Positions 8,540 through 16,784 of a stretch of DNA of 64,000 bases are shown piece by piece. Numbering within the stretch: the first letter of the stretch is position 1; every line of letters begins with the position of its first letter. The notes below the pieces were generated by a model. The model worked only from the letters and a program-made list of their open reading frames with translations, was not told the DNA's origin and ran no database searches. This DNA is from Brevibacillus fluminis (lineage in GTDB: Bacteria; Bacillota; Bacilli; Brevibacillales; Brevibacillaceae): NCBI RefSeq assembly GCF_003710825.1, contig NZ_RHHQ01000012.1, positions 496,001 to 560,000 of the forward strand. The letters are read 5' to 3'. The translations under genes were made by a program, and so were the position numbers.

Positions 8540-8863
8540 CGTTTTGGAAGCCCATATTTTTGTTCGTTATATTTCGTGTGGGTTCTGTCGAAAGTCTTAC
8601 GAACAAAGAAGCGAAACAGTCGGATTTGCTCATTTTTGTGAATTCTATATCGGTGTTTGTCAAAATAACCGATTAACGTAAAAAAGAATAATGACGAATT
8701 TAGTGGTTTTTTATTGCAGATATCAGGGAATATCCTGATTGTAGTCAAAAGGGACCACCTCTATGATGAAGCTATCCATTGGACGAAAGACGATAGATTT
8801 GCGAGAAGAAGAGGGCATGGCTTAAGGATGCAGGCAGTCTGTAGAGAGGAGATGGAGTAGCTG
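8540..8863. other. 324-bp intergenic region with two small inverted repeats, no gene seen
   Basis: No convincing frame is present on either strand. It holds ATCGGT...ACCGAT (8649-8673) and ATCAGG...CCTGAT (about 8727-8744), possible operator or leader structures for the downstream signalling operon. A short frame near 8763 (about 20 codons) has no ribosome site. Base composition in 8540-8720 is clearly more AT-rich than the flanking genes. Confidence 0.4.
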
Positions 8864-10303
8864 GTGTCCAGCAATCTAGGCGATTTACTTACATATCTTC
8901 ATGCGTTGCCGGAGTTCATGCTGGTGCAGGATGAGCATGGGGGCTGGATTGCTGCCAACGGGGTCGCACTGCGCCTTTTACAATTGGAAGGAGTCGTATA
9001 TCAGGGCAGATGCACGCGAGAGCTGCTGCAGGAAGCTGGTTGGGAGCATGAGCTGTGGACCTGTTTTGATGAAGCTTGCGCCAGCGCATGGCAGCGCAAA
9101 GCGATCGTAGAATGTGAGCTGCCGTTTCGCTATGACGATGGGCGGGCGACGCGCGTGTTTGTGCTTAAGATGATTCCGATTATCAAACAGGCGGGTGAGC
9201 TGAATTACCTAGTGATTCAAGGCCGTGATAACACCGTGCGGACGCTGATGGAGGAAGAGATCACCCTGGCCGGTAAAGTGTTCGAAAGCGTCAGCGACGG
9301 CATTTTTGTGACGGATGTGGAAGGGACGATCTTGTTTGTGAACCCGGCCTTCACAGCAGTAACAGGCTACAGTACCGCTGACGTCATCGGCAAAAACCCG
9401 CGCGTGCTGAAATCGGGCAAACAAGGAGCGAAATTTTATCAGCATATGTGGAACTCGCTCTTGGAGGACGGCTACTTTCAAGGAGAGATTTACAATCGGC
9501 GTAAAAACGGGCAGGTGTATCCCGAATCGCTCACGATCAATGCGATCAAGGACAAAATGGGCCACACAACCCATTACGTCGCCATTTTCCGGGATATATC
9601 CGAGCGGGAGCAGGTGCGCAAAGATGTGATGCTCACAGGCAAAATCCAGCGCAAGTTCCTTCCGCCTGATTACCAGGATCAATGGGTGACGATTCGTTCC
9701 TTTTTCAAGCCTTCCCACTATGTCAGCGGGGACTTGTATGATTACAAGTGGCTAATGAACAGCGAAAAGCTGTTCGGCTATTTGATCGATGTGATGGGGC
9801 ACGGCCTGTCGACCGCCTTGCAGGCGTCTGTCCTGCGGGTCCTGTTTTTGCAAGCGGCGTCGCTCGGGCTGTCTTTGCAGGAAAAGGTGAGCTGGATTAA
9901 TCGGGAGTCCATGCGTTATTTCACGGAGGATACGTTCGCGGCAGCGATTTGCTTCGAGTTTGATCTTCGTGCTCGCACGTTTACCTATGTGTCCTGCGGG
10001 ATCAATTACTTTCTCGCCGCCACGAAAGAGATGAGCGGGGTAATCAAAGCTCCCGGGATGTTTCTCGCCTTGAGCGAATCGGCGGTGTATGAACAGCACG
10101 TTTTGCCAATTCACCCAGGCGATAGCTTCTATTTGATGACGGATGGCGTCTATGACAAAATGCCCGCACACTACAAACAAGAGCTCCCCTGCTTCGACGA
10201 AATGACCGATAATCTGAAAAAATTGATTTTCACGCAAAAGCACAAAGACGACGCGTCTGCAATTTTGTTCAATATTCACGATTTACCCGAAGCAAGGTCA
10301 TGA
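8864..10303 (+). CDS. PAS-domain PP2C/SpoIIE-type serine phosphatase (RsbU/RsbP-like)
   Basis: The 479-residue protein starts at GTG 8864. A PAS-like region occupies about residues 8-115, and a clear second PAS domain about 130-250 (FESVSDGIFVTDVEGTILFVNPAFTAVTGY, with its PAC tail ending IFRDISERE). The C-terminal 210 residues are a PPM/SpoIIE phosphatase with metal-site motifs SGDLYDY, DVMGHG and LMTDGVYD. It should dephosphorylate a STAS-domain antagonist, here the protein encoded at 12490. It starts a four-gene run with kinase, chemoreceptor and STAS protein, 15 bases from the kinase gene. The ligand of the PAS domains is unknown. Confidence 0.88.
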   Translation: MSSNLGDLLTYLHALPEFMLVQDEHGGWIAANGVALRLLQLEGVVYQGRCTRELLQEAGWEHELWTCFDEACASAWQRKAIVECELPFRYDDGRATRVFVLKMIPIIKQAGELNYLVIQGRDNTVRTLMEEEITLAGKVFESVSDGIFVTDVEGTILFVNPAFTAVTGYSTADVIGKNPRVLKSGKQGAKFYQHMWNSLLEDGYFQGEIYNRRKNGQVYPESLTINAIKDKMGHTTHYVAIFRDISEREQVRKDVMLTGKIQRKFLPPDYQDQWVTIRSFFKPSHYVSGDLYDYKWLMNSEKLFGYLIDVMGHGLSTALQASVLRVLFLQAASLGLSLQEKVSWINRESMRYFTEDTFAAAICFEFDLRARTFTYVSCGINYFLAATKEMSGVIKAPGMFLALSESAVYEQHVLPIHPGDSFYLMTDGVYDKMPAHYKQELPCFDEMTDNLKKLIFTQKHKDDASAILFNIHDLPEARS

Positions 10304-10318
10304 AAAAAGGATGGAAGC

Positions 10319-10771
10319 ATGATGAAAGAGCTGGAGTTTACCTTTACTACACTCGATGTCTTTCAAAAGATCCGGCCGCATGTCATCCAGTATGTGCGCG
10401 AGAATTTGGAAGGGAACTCTACGTTGATGGAAGTCGCACTGATGGAAGCCATTAACAATGCGTGGGAGCATGGGGGCAAAAAAGACATCAAAAGAGGTGT
10501 GCGCGTCAGGCTCCGCGTTCAAAACGGCAGGCGCCTCATCATTCGTGTGAAAGACGATGGTCCCGGTTTTCACGCAAACGAAAAACTCAAACAAATCAAC
10601 GTGGAAGAAGGAGACCCATTCGAAAAATGCCTGTATGACGAGTCAGGCCGAGGTCTACTATTAATGAATCAAGCAGCTGACAAAATTACGTACAATCGGC
10701 AAGGGAACGAGGTTTTGATGGTCAAAACATTGCCGGTCAAACACGGTAAGCCGTTTTCCCCGCCACATTAA
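10319..10771 (+). CDS. RsbW/SpoIIAB-like serine kinase (HATPase_c anti-sigma-factor type)
   Basis: The 150-residue GHKL ATPase fold has the N box EAINNAWEHG (E43, N47), the G1 box DDGPGF (D80-G83) and the glycine-rich lid SGRGLLLM. There is no histidine-kinase dimerisation domain, so it belongs with the anti-sigma-factor kinases that phosphorylate a STAS antagonist and sequester a target when the antagonist is phosphorylated. The STAS partner is encoded two genes downstream. No sigma-factor gene is adjacent, so the final target may be a distant sigma factor or another effector. It starts 14 bases after AAAAAGGATGG. Confidence 0.86.
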   Translation: MMKELEFTFTTLDVFQKIRPHVIQYVRENLEGNSTLMEVALMEAINNAWEHGGKKDIKRGVRVRLRVQNGRRLIIRVKDDGPGFHANEKLKQINVEEGDPFEKCLYDESGRGLLLMNQAADKITYNRQGNEVLMVKTLPVKHGKPFSPPH

Positions 10772-10784
10772 GGAGAAATTATTC

Positions 10785-12467
10785 ATGAAGTTGACTACGA
10801 AGCTGATCGCCTCGTACTTGAGTATCTGCCTCATCATTGCGCTGCTTGGCGCATATGCCGTGACCAAGATCGAGGAAGTGAACCAAAACGGGGAATGGAT
10901 GTATCAGGATCGGCTAGTGCCTGTCGCGCAGCTGGGCGAAATCGGCAAAAAAGCGGAAAATATTCGGGTCGTGCTGTTGGCAGCCGTGCTGACGAAAAAT
11001 ACCAGTCTCACGGATACGGCAGAAGAGAACATGACAGAGATCGAGCAGTTGGCAGCCGACTATGGCAAAAGCTACATGGAAGCGGACGAAAAGGTGCTAT
11101 ATACGCAGTTCACCACAAATTGGCAAGAATTCAAGGGGCTTTCGCAGCAATCGATTCAAGGGCTCAAATCGGATCAGACCGAAAGCGTTCTCCAGTCATT
11201 AAAGGCGGGCCAGGAGCCGTTCGATAAAGTATCGGACAATATCGCGCAGCTGTTGGCGATTAACAAAAAGGCGGCTGATCAGCTGCTTTTGGACAATCAC
11301 AACGCGTTTTTGCATACCCGCACGATGCTTTGGGGAGCCATCATCGCTGCAGCGGCGGTTGCGATCGGAATCGGCTTGTTCGTCGGGCGACTGATTACGC
11401 GCCCACTGAAAAACATCGCAAAGCATGCGGAAATGATCGCGCAAAGCGATTTGACAGGGAACATGGTACCGGAAAAAAGCAAGGATGAAATCGGCCAGCT
11501 GAGCAGATCCTTCCACAAGATGGAGGTGACCTTGCGCCAAATCGTCGGGGAAGTCCGCGGTGCATCCGACACGCTCGCTGCCACGTCGCAGGAAATGGCC
11601 GCTTCGGCAGAGGAAGTAGCGGGAGCAGTCGGCGAGATCTCACTGGGGACTCAGCAGGTGGCAAGCGGCGCAGAAGAGGGCAGCCACGCTGTCATGGATG
11701 CGAGCAAGGTGCTTTTGGAGCTGTCATCGCTGATCCAAATCGCCAAAAACAAGGCCACATCCGCAGCAGCCAGTTCAGGTATTACGCTTGCGACCGCAAC
11801 CGAGGGAAGCGAAACCGTCAGTAAAACGATCGGATTAATGGATCACATAAAAGCGTCTACGGAGCAAATGGAACAAGCGATAGAAACGCTTCATGAATAT
11901 TCGGCACAGATCGGACTGGTCACGGATACGATTACGCAAATTTCGACGCAAACCAATTTGCTAGCCTTAAACGCGGCGATTGAGGCGGCGCGAGCGGGCG
12001 AAGCAGGTAGAGGCTTTGCCGTGGTGGCCGATGAGGTGCGCAAGCTGGCGGAACAATCGACGGACGGCGCGAAGCAAGTGGCGGAATTGATTGCGAAAAT
12101 CACGACCAGCACCCAACATGCCGTAGCTGCGACTGAGCAAAGCCGGATAGCGGTGGAAGAAGGCTCACAGGCGATCGTGCTCACCGGAAAAGCGCTCGAC
12201 GACATTTTGGCAGCTGTCCGGCTGACGGCAAAGGATGTAAACGGGATCGCAAAAGTAACTGACGAGGAGATTGCAAGCTCTGACAGGATCGTCTCATTGA
12301 TTCATACGCTCTCGAGCGTGGTGGAAAACACCGCGTCCATCTCCGAGGAAGTGTCGGCAGCTACGGAAGAGACGAGTGCGGCGATGGAAAACATTACAGC
12401 GAGCGCCGAGGAGACAAGCGCGATGGCGACGCAGCTCAGCACGAGCGTGCATGTGTTTAAACTTTAG
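10785..12467 (+). CDS. Methyl-accepting chemotaxis protein with four-helix-bundle sensor
   Basis: The 560-residue receptor has TM1 about residues 8-28, a helical periplasmic-type sensor of the 4HB_MCP kind (about 30-185), TM2 about 188-208, HAMP, and a signalling domain with tip STQTNLLALNAAIEAARAGEAGRGFAVVADEVRKLAEQS. The strong AAGGAGA site precedes ATG by nine bases. It lies inside the partner-switching cassette, 13 bases after the kinase gene and 22 before the STAS gene, so it is surely co-expressed with them. This placement suggests the receptor is an input to the switch, or that the switch modifies the receptor; neither is proven by sequence. Confidence 0.92.
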   Translation: MKLTTKLIASYLSICLIIALLGAYAVTKIEEVNQNGEWMYQDRLVPVAQLGEIGKKAENIRVVLLAAVLTKNTSLTDTAEENMTEIEQLAADYGKSYMEADEKVLYTQFTTNWQEFKGLSQQSIQGLKSDQTESVLQSLKAGQEPFDKVSDNIAQLLAINKKAADQLLLDNHNAFLHTRTMLWGAIIAAAAVAIGIGLFVGRLITRPLKNIAKHAEMIAQSDLTGNMVPEKSKDEIGQLSRSFHKMEVTLRQIVGEVRGASDTLAATSQEMAASAEEVAGAVGEISLGTQQVASGAEEGSHAVMDASKVLLELSSLIQIAKNKATSAAASSGITLATATEGSETVSKTIGLMDHIKASTEQMEQAIETLHEYSAQIGLVTDTITQISTQTNLLALNAAIEAARAGEAGRGFAVVADEVRKLAEQSTDGAKQVAELIAKITTSTQHAVAATEQSRIAVEEGSQAIVLTGKALDDILAAVRLTAKDVNGIAKVTDEEIASSDRIVSLIHTLSSVVENTASISEEVSAATEETSAAMENITASAEETSAMATQLSTSVHVFKL

Positions 12468-12489
12468 GCAAGAAGAGGAGGGGCAGCAG

Positions 12490-12792
12490 ATGAATTACCA
12501 AATTACCGCAACGAACGGAAATGTGGATGTTCAGTTGAAGGGCGATATCTATGTAGAGGAGTCGGCGCTGATTCGCGAGGAAATGCTTCAATATATACAA
12601 GATGGGCACAAAAATCTGCGCATCGACATGAGCAATGTCACGTTTATCGATAGCTCAGGCCTTGGCGTACTGGTCGCGATCCAGAAGCGGGCCATTCAAA
12701 ACGGCGGGGCTGTCACAATCATCGGCTTGAAAGGAAGCGTGCTTGAGCTGTTTGAGCTGACGCGCTTAAACAAAGTGTTTGCAATGGAATGA
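12490..12792 (+). CDS. STAS-domain anti-sigma-factor antagonist (RsbV/SpoIIAA-like)
   Basis: I chose ATG 12490 behind GAAGAGGAGGGG; the frame is open upstream but overlaps the chemoreceptor gene. The 100-residue protein is a complete single STAS domain with the phosphorylation segment FIDSSGLGVL (S55/S56). It would be phosphorylated by the HATPase kinase and dephosphorylated by the PAS/PP2C protein encoded in the same operon. It ends the operon, followed by a strong terminator. Confidence 0.9.
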   Translation: MNYQITATNGNVDVQLKGDIYVEESALIREEMLQYIQDGHKNLRIDMSNVTFIDSSGLGVLVAIQKRAIQNGGAVTIIGLKGSVLELFELTRLNKVFAME

Positions 12793-12799
12793 CAAAAAG

Positions 12800-12847
12800 A
12801 ACAGCGCATGGGGTCTCGCAAAAGGCTCCATGCGCTGTTTTTTTTGT
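12800..12847 (+). terminator. Rho-independent terminator of the signalling operon
   Basis: AACAGCGCATGG and CCATGCGCTGTT form a perfect 12-base stem with a 16-base loop, followed by a run of at least seven T. It starts eight bases past the STAS stop codon. Confidence 0.9.
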
Positions 12848-12943
12848 AAGGTCAGCCATTTTGAAAATTTCTCAATACCATTTGTCACAAACGAACCATG
12901 TCGCTCGTTTTGTTTGCAAAACCAACATGAGGAGTGGATTCGT

Positions 12944-14128
12944 TTGAAGATGAACACATGTGTCGTTGTCGGAGGCGGTTACGCCGGGATCAATGCTGTG
13001 CAGGCGATTTGCAAGACGATGGGAGAGCGTATAACGGATCGAACCATGCGGGTGATCTTGATTGACAAGGAGCCACACCATTTGCGCAAAGTGCTCTTGT
13101 TCAAGCCGGCTGCCCAAGAAGAAAAGATCGCCCTGCCGTTGAATCAAGTCGTACCATCGGAGGTTCAGGTGATCCAAGGCACCGTGGCCGGGTTAAATGG
13201 AACGGAACGCAATCTGATGTATTTCGATCAGGCGGGTGGGCAGCAGTATCTTAACTACGATTTTCTGGTTCTAGCGCTTGGCAGCACGGTCAGGTGTGCA
13301 GACCCGGCGCTTGGCGGGATTGCGCTGAACAGTCTGGAAGCGGCGGAATCGATTCGCGAAATGTGGCGGGCCAACCTGAAAAAAGCACAGCATGAAAAGG
13401 GAAAGGATGAGCGTCAGCGGTTGATGTCGCTGGCGGTGGCAGGAGCGGGCATAAGCGGCATCGAGACGTCCGCTGAGCTTGCCCACGCGATGCGCGAGGA
13501 GGCGTCGAGGCTGGGGCTCGATCCCGAATTTGTGAAAGTGTATTTGGTCAATGCAAAACATGCGTTGTTCCCTGAAGGACCGGCGAAGATGGGGCACAAG
13601 CTGGAACGCGCTTTGCAAGATTTAGGAGTGACGGTGATCAACGGGCAAAAGGCCCTTCGAGCACATAACAACAAAGTAGAGCTGTCCGGCGGCAGTGCCA
13701 TCCATGCGGGGCTGTGCGTATGGACGCTTGGGCTCGTGCCGAATCCTCTTCTTGGATCCCTTGGGCTGCCATTGTCGGCGAAAGGCCAGTTGATTGTAGA
13801 TGCGTCGTACCGGGTGGCAGGGATGAAAGGCGTATACAGCATTGGGGATTGCGCACACATCGTAGACCCGCAGAGCGGGCGTGCGGACATGATGACATGC
13901 AAGGAAGCGAAAGGCCAGGCAGCGCGTCTGGGCAAGGTGATGCTGGCGGATTTGCAGGGCAAGCCAGCCCCCGTCCATAAAAGCTACATGGACATCTTTT
14001 GCATCGGGCTAGGTCCTGGTAAAGGCATGGTCTGGACGCGGCAATGCGGCGTCAATATCATCCTGGAGGGCAAGCTCGGCTGGAAATTCAGGCAAATGAC
14101 ATGGAATATAGCGAGTTTGATCAAATAA
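12944..14128 (+). CDS. Type II NADH dehydrogenase (NDH-2 family FAD oxidoreductase)
   Basis: The 394-residue enzyme starts, in my reading, at TTG 12944, nine bases after TGAGGAG; ATG 12950 is the alternative. The first Rossmann motif is VVVGGGYAGINA (FAD) and the second is AVAGAGISGIETSAELAHA (NADH). YSIGDCAHIVDP is the classical FAD-binding C-terminal motif. Such single-subunit membrane-associated enzymes pass electrons from NADH to menaquinone without proton pumping. The protein has its own short transcription unit after the signalling terminator. Sequence alone cannot exclude a ferredoxin/flavodoxin or sulfide quinone reductase relative. Confidence 0.88.
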   Translation: MKMNTCVVVGGGYAGINAVQAICKTMGERITDRTMRVILIDKEPHHLRKVLLFKPAAQEEKIALPLNQVVPSEVQVIQGTVAGLNGTERNLMYFDQAGGQQYLNYDFLVLALGSTVRCADPALGGIALNSLEAAESIREMWRANLKKAQHEKGKDERQRLMSLAVAGAGISGIETSAELAHAMREEASRLGLDPEFVKVYLVNAKHALFPEGPAKMGHKLERALQDLGVTVINGQKALRAHNNKVELSGGSAIHAGLCVWTLGLVPNPLLGSLGLPLSAKGQLIVDASYRVAGMKGVYSIGDCAHIVDPQSGRADMMTCKEAKGQAARLGKVMLADLQGKPAPVHKSYMDIFCIGLGPGKGMVWTRQCGVNIILEGKLGWKFRQMTWNIASLIK

Positions 14129-14218
14129 TGTCGATTTTATCCAGAGAAGAGGAGAATTGACAAGCGTTTTGTGATACGATAATAGTGTCAGACCATCGTT
14201 TGAGAGGAGGAACCATCA

Positions 14219-14446
14219 ATGGATTGGATGGTATGGGGACTTTTTCTCTTTATCGCGATCGCTGTCGTGATCGGCATTGCATCCGGTAAAAATCGAAGCA
14301 GCACACGTGGTGGGCACAGCTACACATCCTCGGACAGCAGCAGCTTTGTCAGCGATGGCGGCAGTAGCTTCTGGGGCTCGAACTCGAACGACTGTGGGAG
14401 CAGCGGAAGCTGTGGTTCTGATGGTGGAGGCGGCGGTGGAGACTAA
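14219..14446 (+). CDS. Small membrane-anchored Ser/Gly-rich protein (75 aa)
   Basis: A GAGAGGAGG site precedes ATG 14219. The N-terminal hydrophobic segment (WMVWGLFLFIAIAVVIGIA) is followed by a low-complexity tail of Ser, Gly and Asp with two cysteines (NDCGSSGSCGSDGGGG). The tail probably lies outside or in the cytoplasm as a flexible cysteine/glycine arm. I do not recognise a function; comparable short membrane plus glycine-tail proteins are common in Bacillales. Confidence 0.7.
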   Translation: MDWMVWGLFLFIAIAVVIGIASGKNRSSTRGGHSYTSSDSSSFVSDGGSSFWGSNSNDCGSSGSCGSDGGGGGGD

Positions 14447-14486
14447 CCGAAAAAGCCGTCGGCCAATTTGAAAGGAGAGATGTTAA

Positions 14487-14633
14487 ATGATGATGATGAA
14501 ACGAGTTGCCGTACAGATTGCAGGATATGAGGTCGCAGGGTCCTCCTTTTAAAACGGGCAATTGTATGTGACAGACGGGTTAAAGCGAGGAAACTCCTGT
14601 GATCTCAAACGTGAGGAACTACCATTCGTTTGA
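14487..14633 (+). pseudogene. Short reading frame (about 47 aa) interrupted by one in-frame TAA
   Basis: An AAAGGAGAG site precedes four consecutive ATG codons (14487-14498). The frame reads MKRVAVQIAGYEVAGSSF, hits TAA (14550-14552), and then continues in the same frame as NGQLYVTDGLKRGNSCDLKR to TGA at 14631. Both halves look protein-like, which argues for one small gene broken by a nonsense change, or a real 21-residue product. No family recognised. It lies between the Gly/Ser-rich protein and rsgA. Confidence 0.4.
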
Positions 14634-14660
14634 ATCTAACAAGTATCAGGAGGAATCCCG

Positions 14661-15725
14661 TTGAACGTGAAACAATTAGGTTGGAATGAACATTTTGAGC
14701 AAGAGTTCCAAGCTTTTCAAGGAAAAGGATACACAGTGGGCAGAGTCGCCCTTGAACATAAGCGGCTGTACCGCGTTTATACGGAACAGGGTGAACTGTT
14801 GGCGGAAGTGACGGGCAAGCTGCGGCATACGGCGACTGGGCGCGAAGATTTTCCCGCTGTCGGGGATTGGGTCGTGATCTCCCCGCGCGTGGAAGAAGGA
14901 AAGGCAACGATTCACGCCGTGCTGCCGCGCACAAGCAAGTTCTCTCGCAAAGTCGCAGGGGATACGACGGATGAGCAGATCGTCGCTGCCAATGTAGACA
15001 CGGTGTTTCTGGTAAATGCGTTGAACAACGATTTTAATGTAAGACGGATCGAGCGCTATTTGGTCATGGCGTGGGAGAGCGGGGCCAATCCGGTCATCCT
15101 GCTTTCCAAGGCCGATTTGTGCGATGATCCCGAGCGGTTCGTCCGTGAGGTGGAGGCGGTGGCAGTCGGCGTGCCGATCCATGTGACCAGCTCACTGCGC
15201 GATGAGGGCATCGAAAGCGTTGCCCCTTATTTGCAGCCGGGAAAAACGATTGCGCTGATGGGCTCGTCTGGCGTGGGCAAATCTTCCTTAATCAACCGGA
15301 TCATCGGGGATGACCGCATGGAGGTCAATGCCGCGCGTGAAGGCGACGATCGCGGGCGCCACACGACGACGCATCGCGAGCTGATTTTGCTGGATTCCGG
15401 TGCGGCCGTGATCGATACGCCGGGCATGCGCGAGCTGCAGCTATGGGACGCTGATTCCGGCTTCAGCGAGGCGTTTGACGATATCGAGTCGCTGGGGGCG
15501 TCTTGCAGGTTTAGCAATTGCCGTCACCAAAAAGAACCGGGCTGCGCGATCCAAGAGGCGCTTGCAACCGGCGAGCTGGAGCAAAGCCGCTATGACAGCT
15601 ATTTGAAGCTGCAGCGGGAGCTGGCCCATTTGGCTCGCAAGGAAGATAAAAAGCTGCAAAGCCAGGAAAAAGAGAAGTGGAAAAAGATTACCCAAAGCGT
15701 GCGCAACAAGCCTGTGAAAAGGTAA
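14661..15725 (+). CDS. rsgA: Ribosome small-subunit-dependent GTPase RsgA
   Basis: The 354-residue circularly permuted GTPase starts at TTG 14661 behind CAGGAGG. It has an N-terminal OB-like domain, then G4 (LSKADLCDD), G1 (GSSGVGKSSLIN) and G3 (DTPGMRE) in the order typical of the YjeQ/RsgA family. The C-terminal zinc knuckle is CRFSNCRHQKEPGC. RsgA matures the 30S subunit, releasing RbfA. It is not next to prpC/prkC/rpe, where Firmicutes usually keep rsgA, and its C-terminus carries an extra basic tail, so it may be a second copy (inference). Confidence 0.92.
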   Translation: MNVKQLGWNEHFEQEFQAFQGKGYTVGRVALEHKRLYRVYTEQGELLAEVTGKLRHTATGREDFPAVGDWVVISPRVEEGKATIHAVLPRTSKFSRKVAGDTTDEQIVAANVDTVFLVNALNNDFNVRRIERYLVMAWESGANPVILLSKADLCDDPERFVREVEAVAVGVPIHVTSSLRDEGIESVAPYLQPGKTIALMGSSGVGKSSLINRIIGDDRMEVNAAREGDDRGRHTTTHRELILLDSGAAVIDTPGMRELQLWDADSGFSEAFDDIESLGASCRFSNCRHQKEPGCAIQEALATGELEQSRYDSYLKLQRELAHLARKEDKKLQSQEKEKWKKITQSVRNKPVKR

Positions 15726-15797
15726 AATTTTATTGGTCGGCAGTCTTGTCGAAATGAGTCGACTTGTGATAGATTGAATAGCATACTCCATACATCG

Positions 15798-15870
15798 CTA
15801 CTCGTATAATGGTTGGGAATATGGCCCGAGAGTTTCTACCAAACGACCGTAAATCGTTTGACTACGAGTG
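15798..15870 (+). promoter_or_regulatory. Purine riboswitch aptamer, guanine type
   Basis: The aptamer has P1 ACTCGT/ACGAGT, the J1/2 TATAAT, the loop sequence ATATGG, the J2/3 segment GTTTCTACC and the L3/J3 segment CCGTAAA followed by GACTA. The specificity base that pairs with ligand is the C in GACTA (about 15862), so guanine/hypoxanthine is expected, not adenine. There is no terminator directly after it; a second aptamer follows within a few bases. Confidence 0.92.
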
Positions 15871-16056
15871 AAAGAGTGCCTAGGGTTCCGTTGCCGCATG
15901 TGCGGCAGGCAGGTCCGAGCGGCGCTGGCGCGAATGGCACAATGAAGCACGGCTATCATGCTTCTCTTGTGCAAGACAGCTGAGGCGTTGCCGATCATTG
16001 GCATCGTCATTGGCGATTTCGACGCTACACCTAAGGGATAAAAGCCCAGAGGGACA
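15871..16056 (+). promoter_or_regulatory. ykkC-family aptamer, probable PRPP type (subtype 2b), in tandem with guanine aptamer
   Basis: The segment shows the ykkC core pieces: CCTAGGGTTCCG (about 15879-15890), GGTCCGAGCGG (15912-15922) and the 3' block AAGGGATAAAAGCCC (16033-16047). The family binds guanidine, ppGpp or PRPP depending on subtype. PRPP is the logical ligand before a PRPP-consuming phosphoribosyltransferase, and guanine-PRPP tandems are a described natural pair. The 3' block overlaps the left arm of the terminator, so ligand binding should prevent termination (ON switch). Subtype is inference. Confidence 0.78.
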
Positions 16057-16116
16057 GTTTTCACTTGACTACACGTAATTTTCGTCAAGGAAACTGTCAC
16101 TCTTGGGCTTTTTTTA
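16041..16116 (+). terminator. Regulated terminator of the tandem riboswitch
   Basis: A long hairpin: AAGCCCAGAGGGACAGTTT pairs with AAACTGTCACTCTTGGGCTT, with an inner CTTGAC/GTCAAG stem, followed by TTTTTTT. It is the only terminator for both aptamers, so the two signals must converge on it. The left arm uses aptamer-2 bases. Confidence 0.9.
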
Positions 16117-16193
16117 TTTGAGGCTCTCGCAACGCGAAGCCAGGTTTTCTAATTCCTATTTTTGCAACAAAAATGAAAAAAGGGAGCTGCCAC

Positions 16194-16784
16194 ATGAAAC
16201 TGTTACAAGACCGTATTCGCAAAGACGGAGATGTTCTCTCCAGCCACGTTCTGAAGGTTGATTCTTTTCTTAACCATCAGGTAGATCCGCTGCTCACGAT
16301 GGAAATCGGCAAAGCGTTCGCCGAGCGTTTCGCAGGGGAGCCGATCACCAAGGTGCTGACGATCGAGGCGAGCGGCATTCAGTTTGCCATGGCGACTGCA
16401 CTGGCGCTGGGCGTGCCATTCGTTTATGCGAAAAAGAAAAAGGCGGTCACGCTGACCGAGGACGTTTATTCGGTTCCCGTCGAGTCGTTTACACGCAAGG
16501 AAACGTATCAAGTGAGCGTTTCGAAAAAATACTTGACCGCGGATGATACCGTGCTGATCGTCGATGACTTCCTGGCGACAGGCGCAGCGCTGATCGGGCT
16601 GGTGGACATCATCGGACAAGCCGGGGCCAAACTGGTTGGTGTTGGAGCAGTGATTGAAAAGAGCTTCCAGGAAGGACGCGGACTTTTGGAGCAAAAAGGC
16701 GTGCGAATTGAATCGCTGGCGCGTATCGAGTCCATGTCACCGGAAGAAATCCACTTTATCGAGGAGACGGCAACCACATGCTAA
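16194..16784 (+). CDS. xpt: Xanthine phosphoribosyltransferase
   Basis: The 196-residue type I phosphoribosyltransferase (the family is usually about 194) starts at ATG 16194, using AAAAGGGAG; an ATG seven codons upstream has no site. The PRPP-binding motif is VLIVDDFLATGAA (about 120-132). It converts xanthine plus PRPP to XMP for GMP synthesis. The gene overlaps pbuX by seven bases, and both follow the guanine/ykkC tandem riboswitch, so salvage should be shut by guanine and favoured by PRPP. Confidence 0.96.
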   Translation: MKLLQDRIRKDGDVLSSHVLKVDSFLNHQVDPLLTMEIGKAFAERFAGEPITKVLTIEASGIQFAMATALALGVPFVYAKKKKAVTLTEDVYSVPVESFTRKETYQVSVSKKYLTADDTVLIVDDFLATGAALIGLVDIIGQAGAKLVGVGAVIEKSFQEGRGLLEQKGVRIESLARIESMSPEEIHFIEETATTC

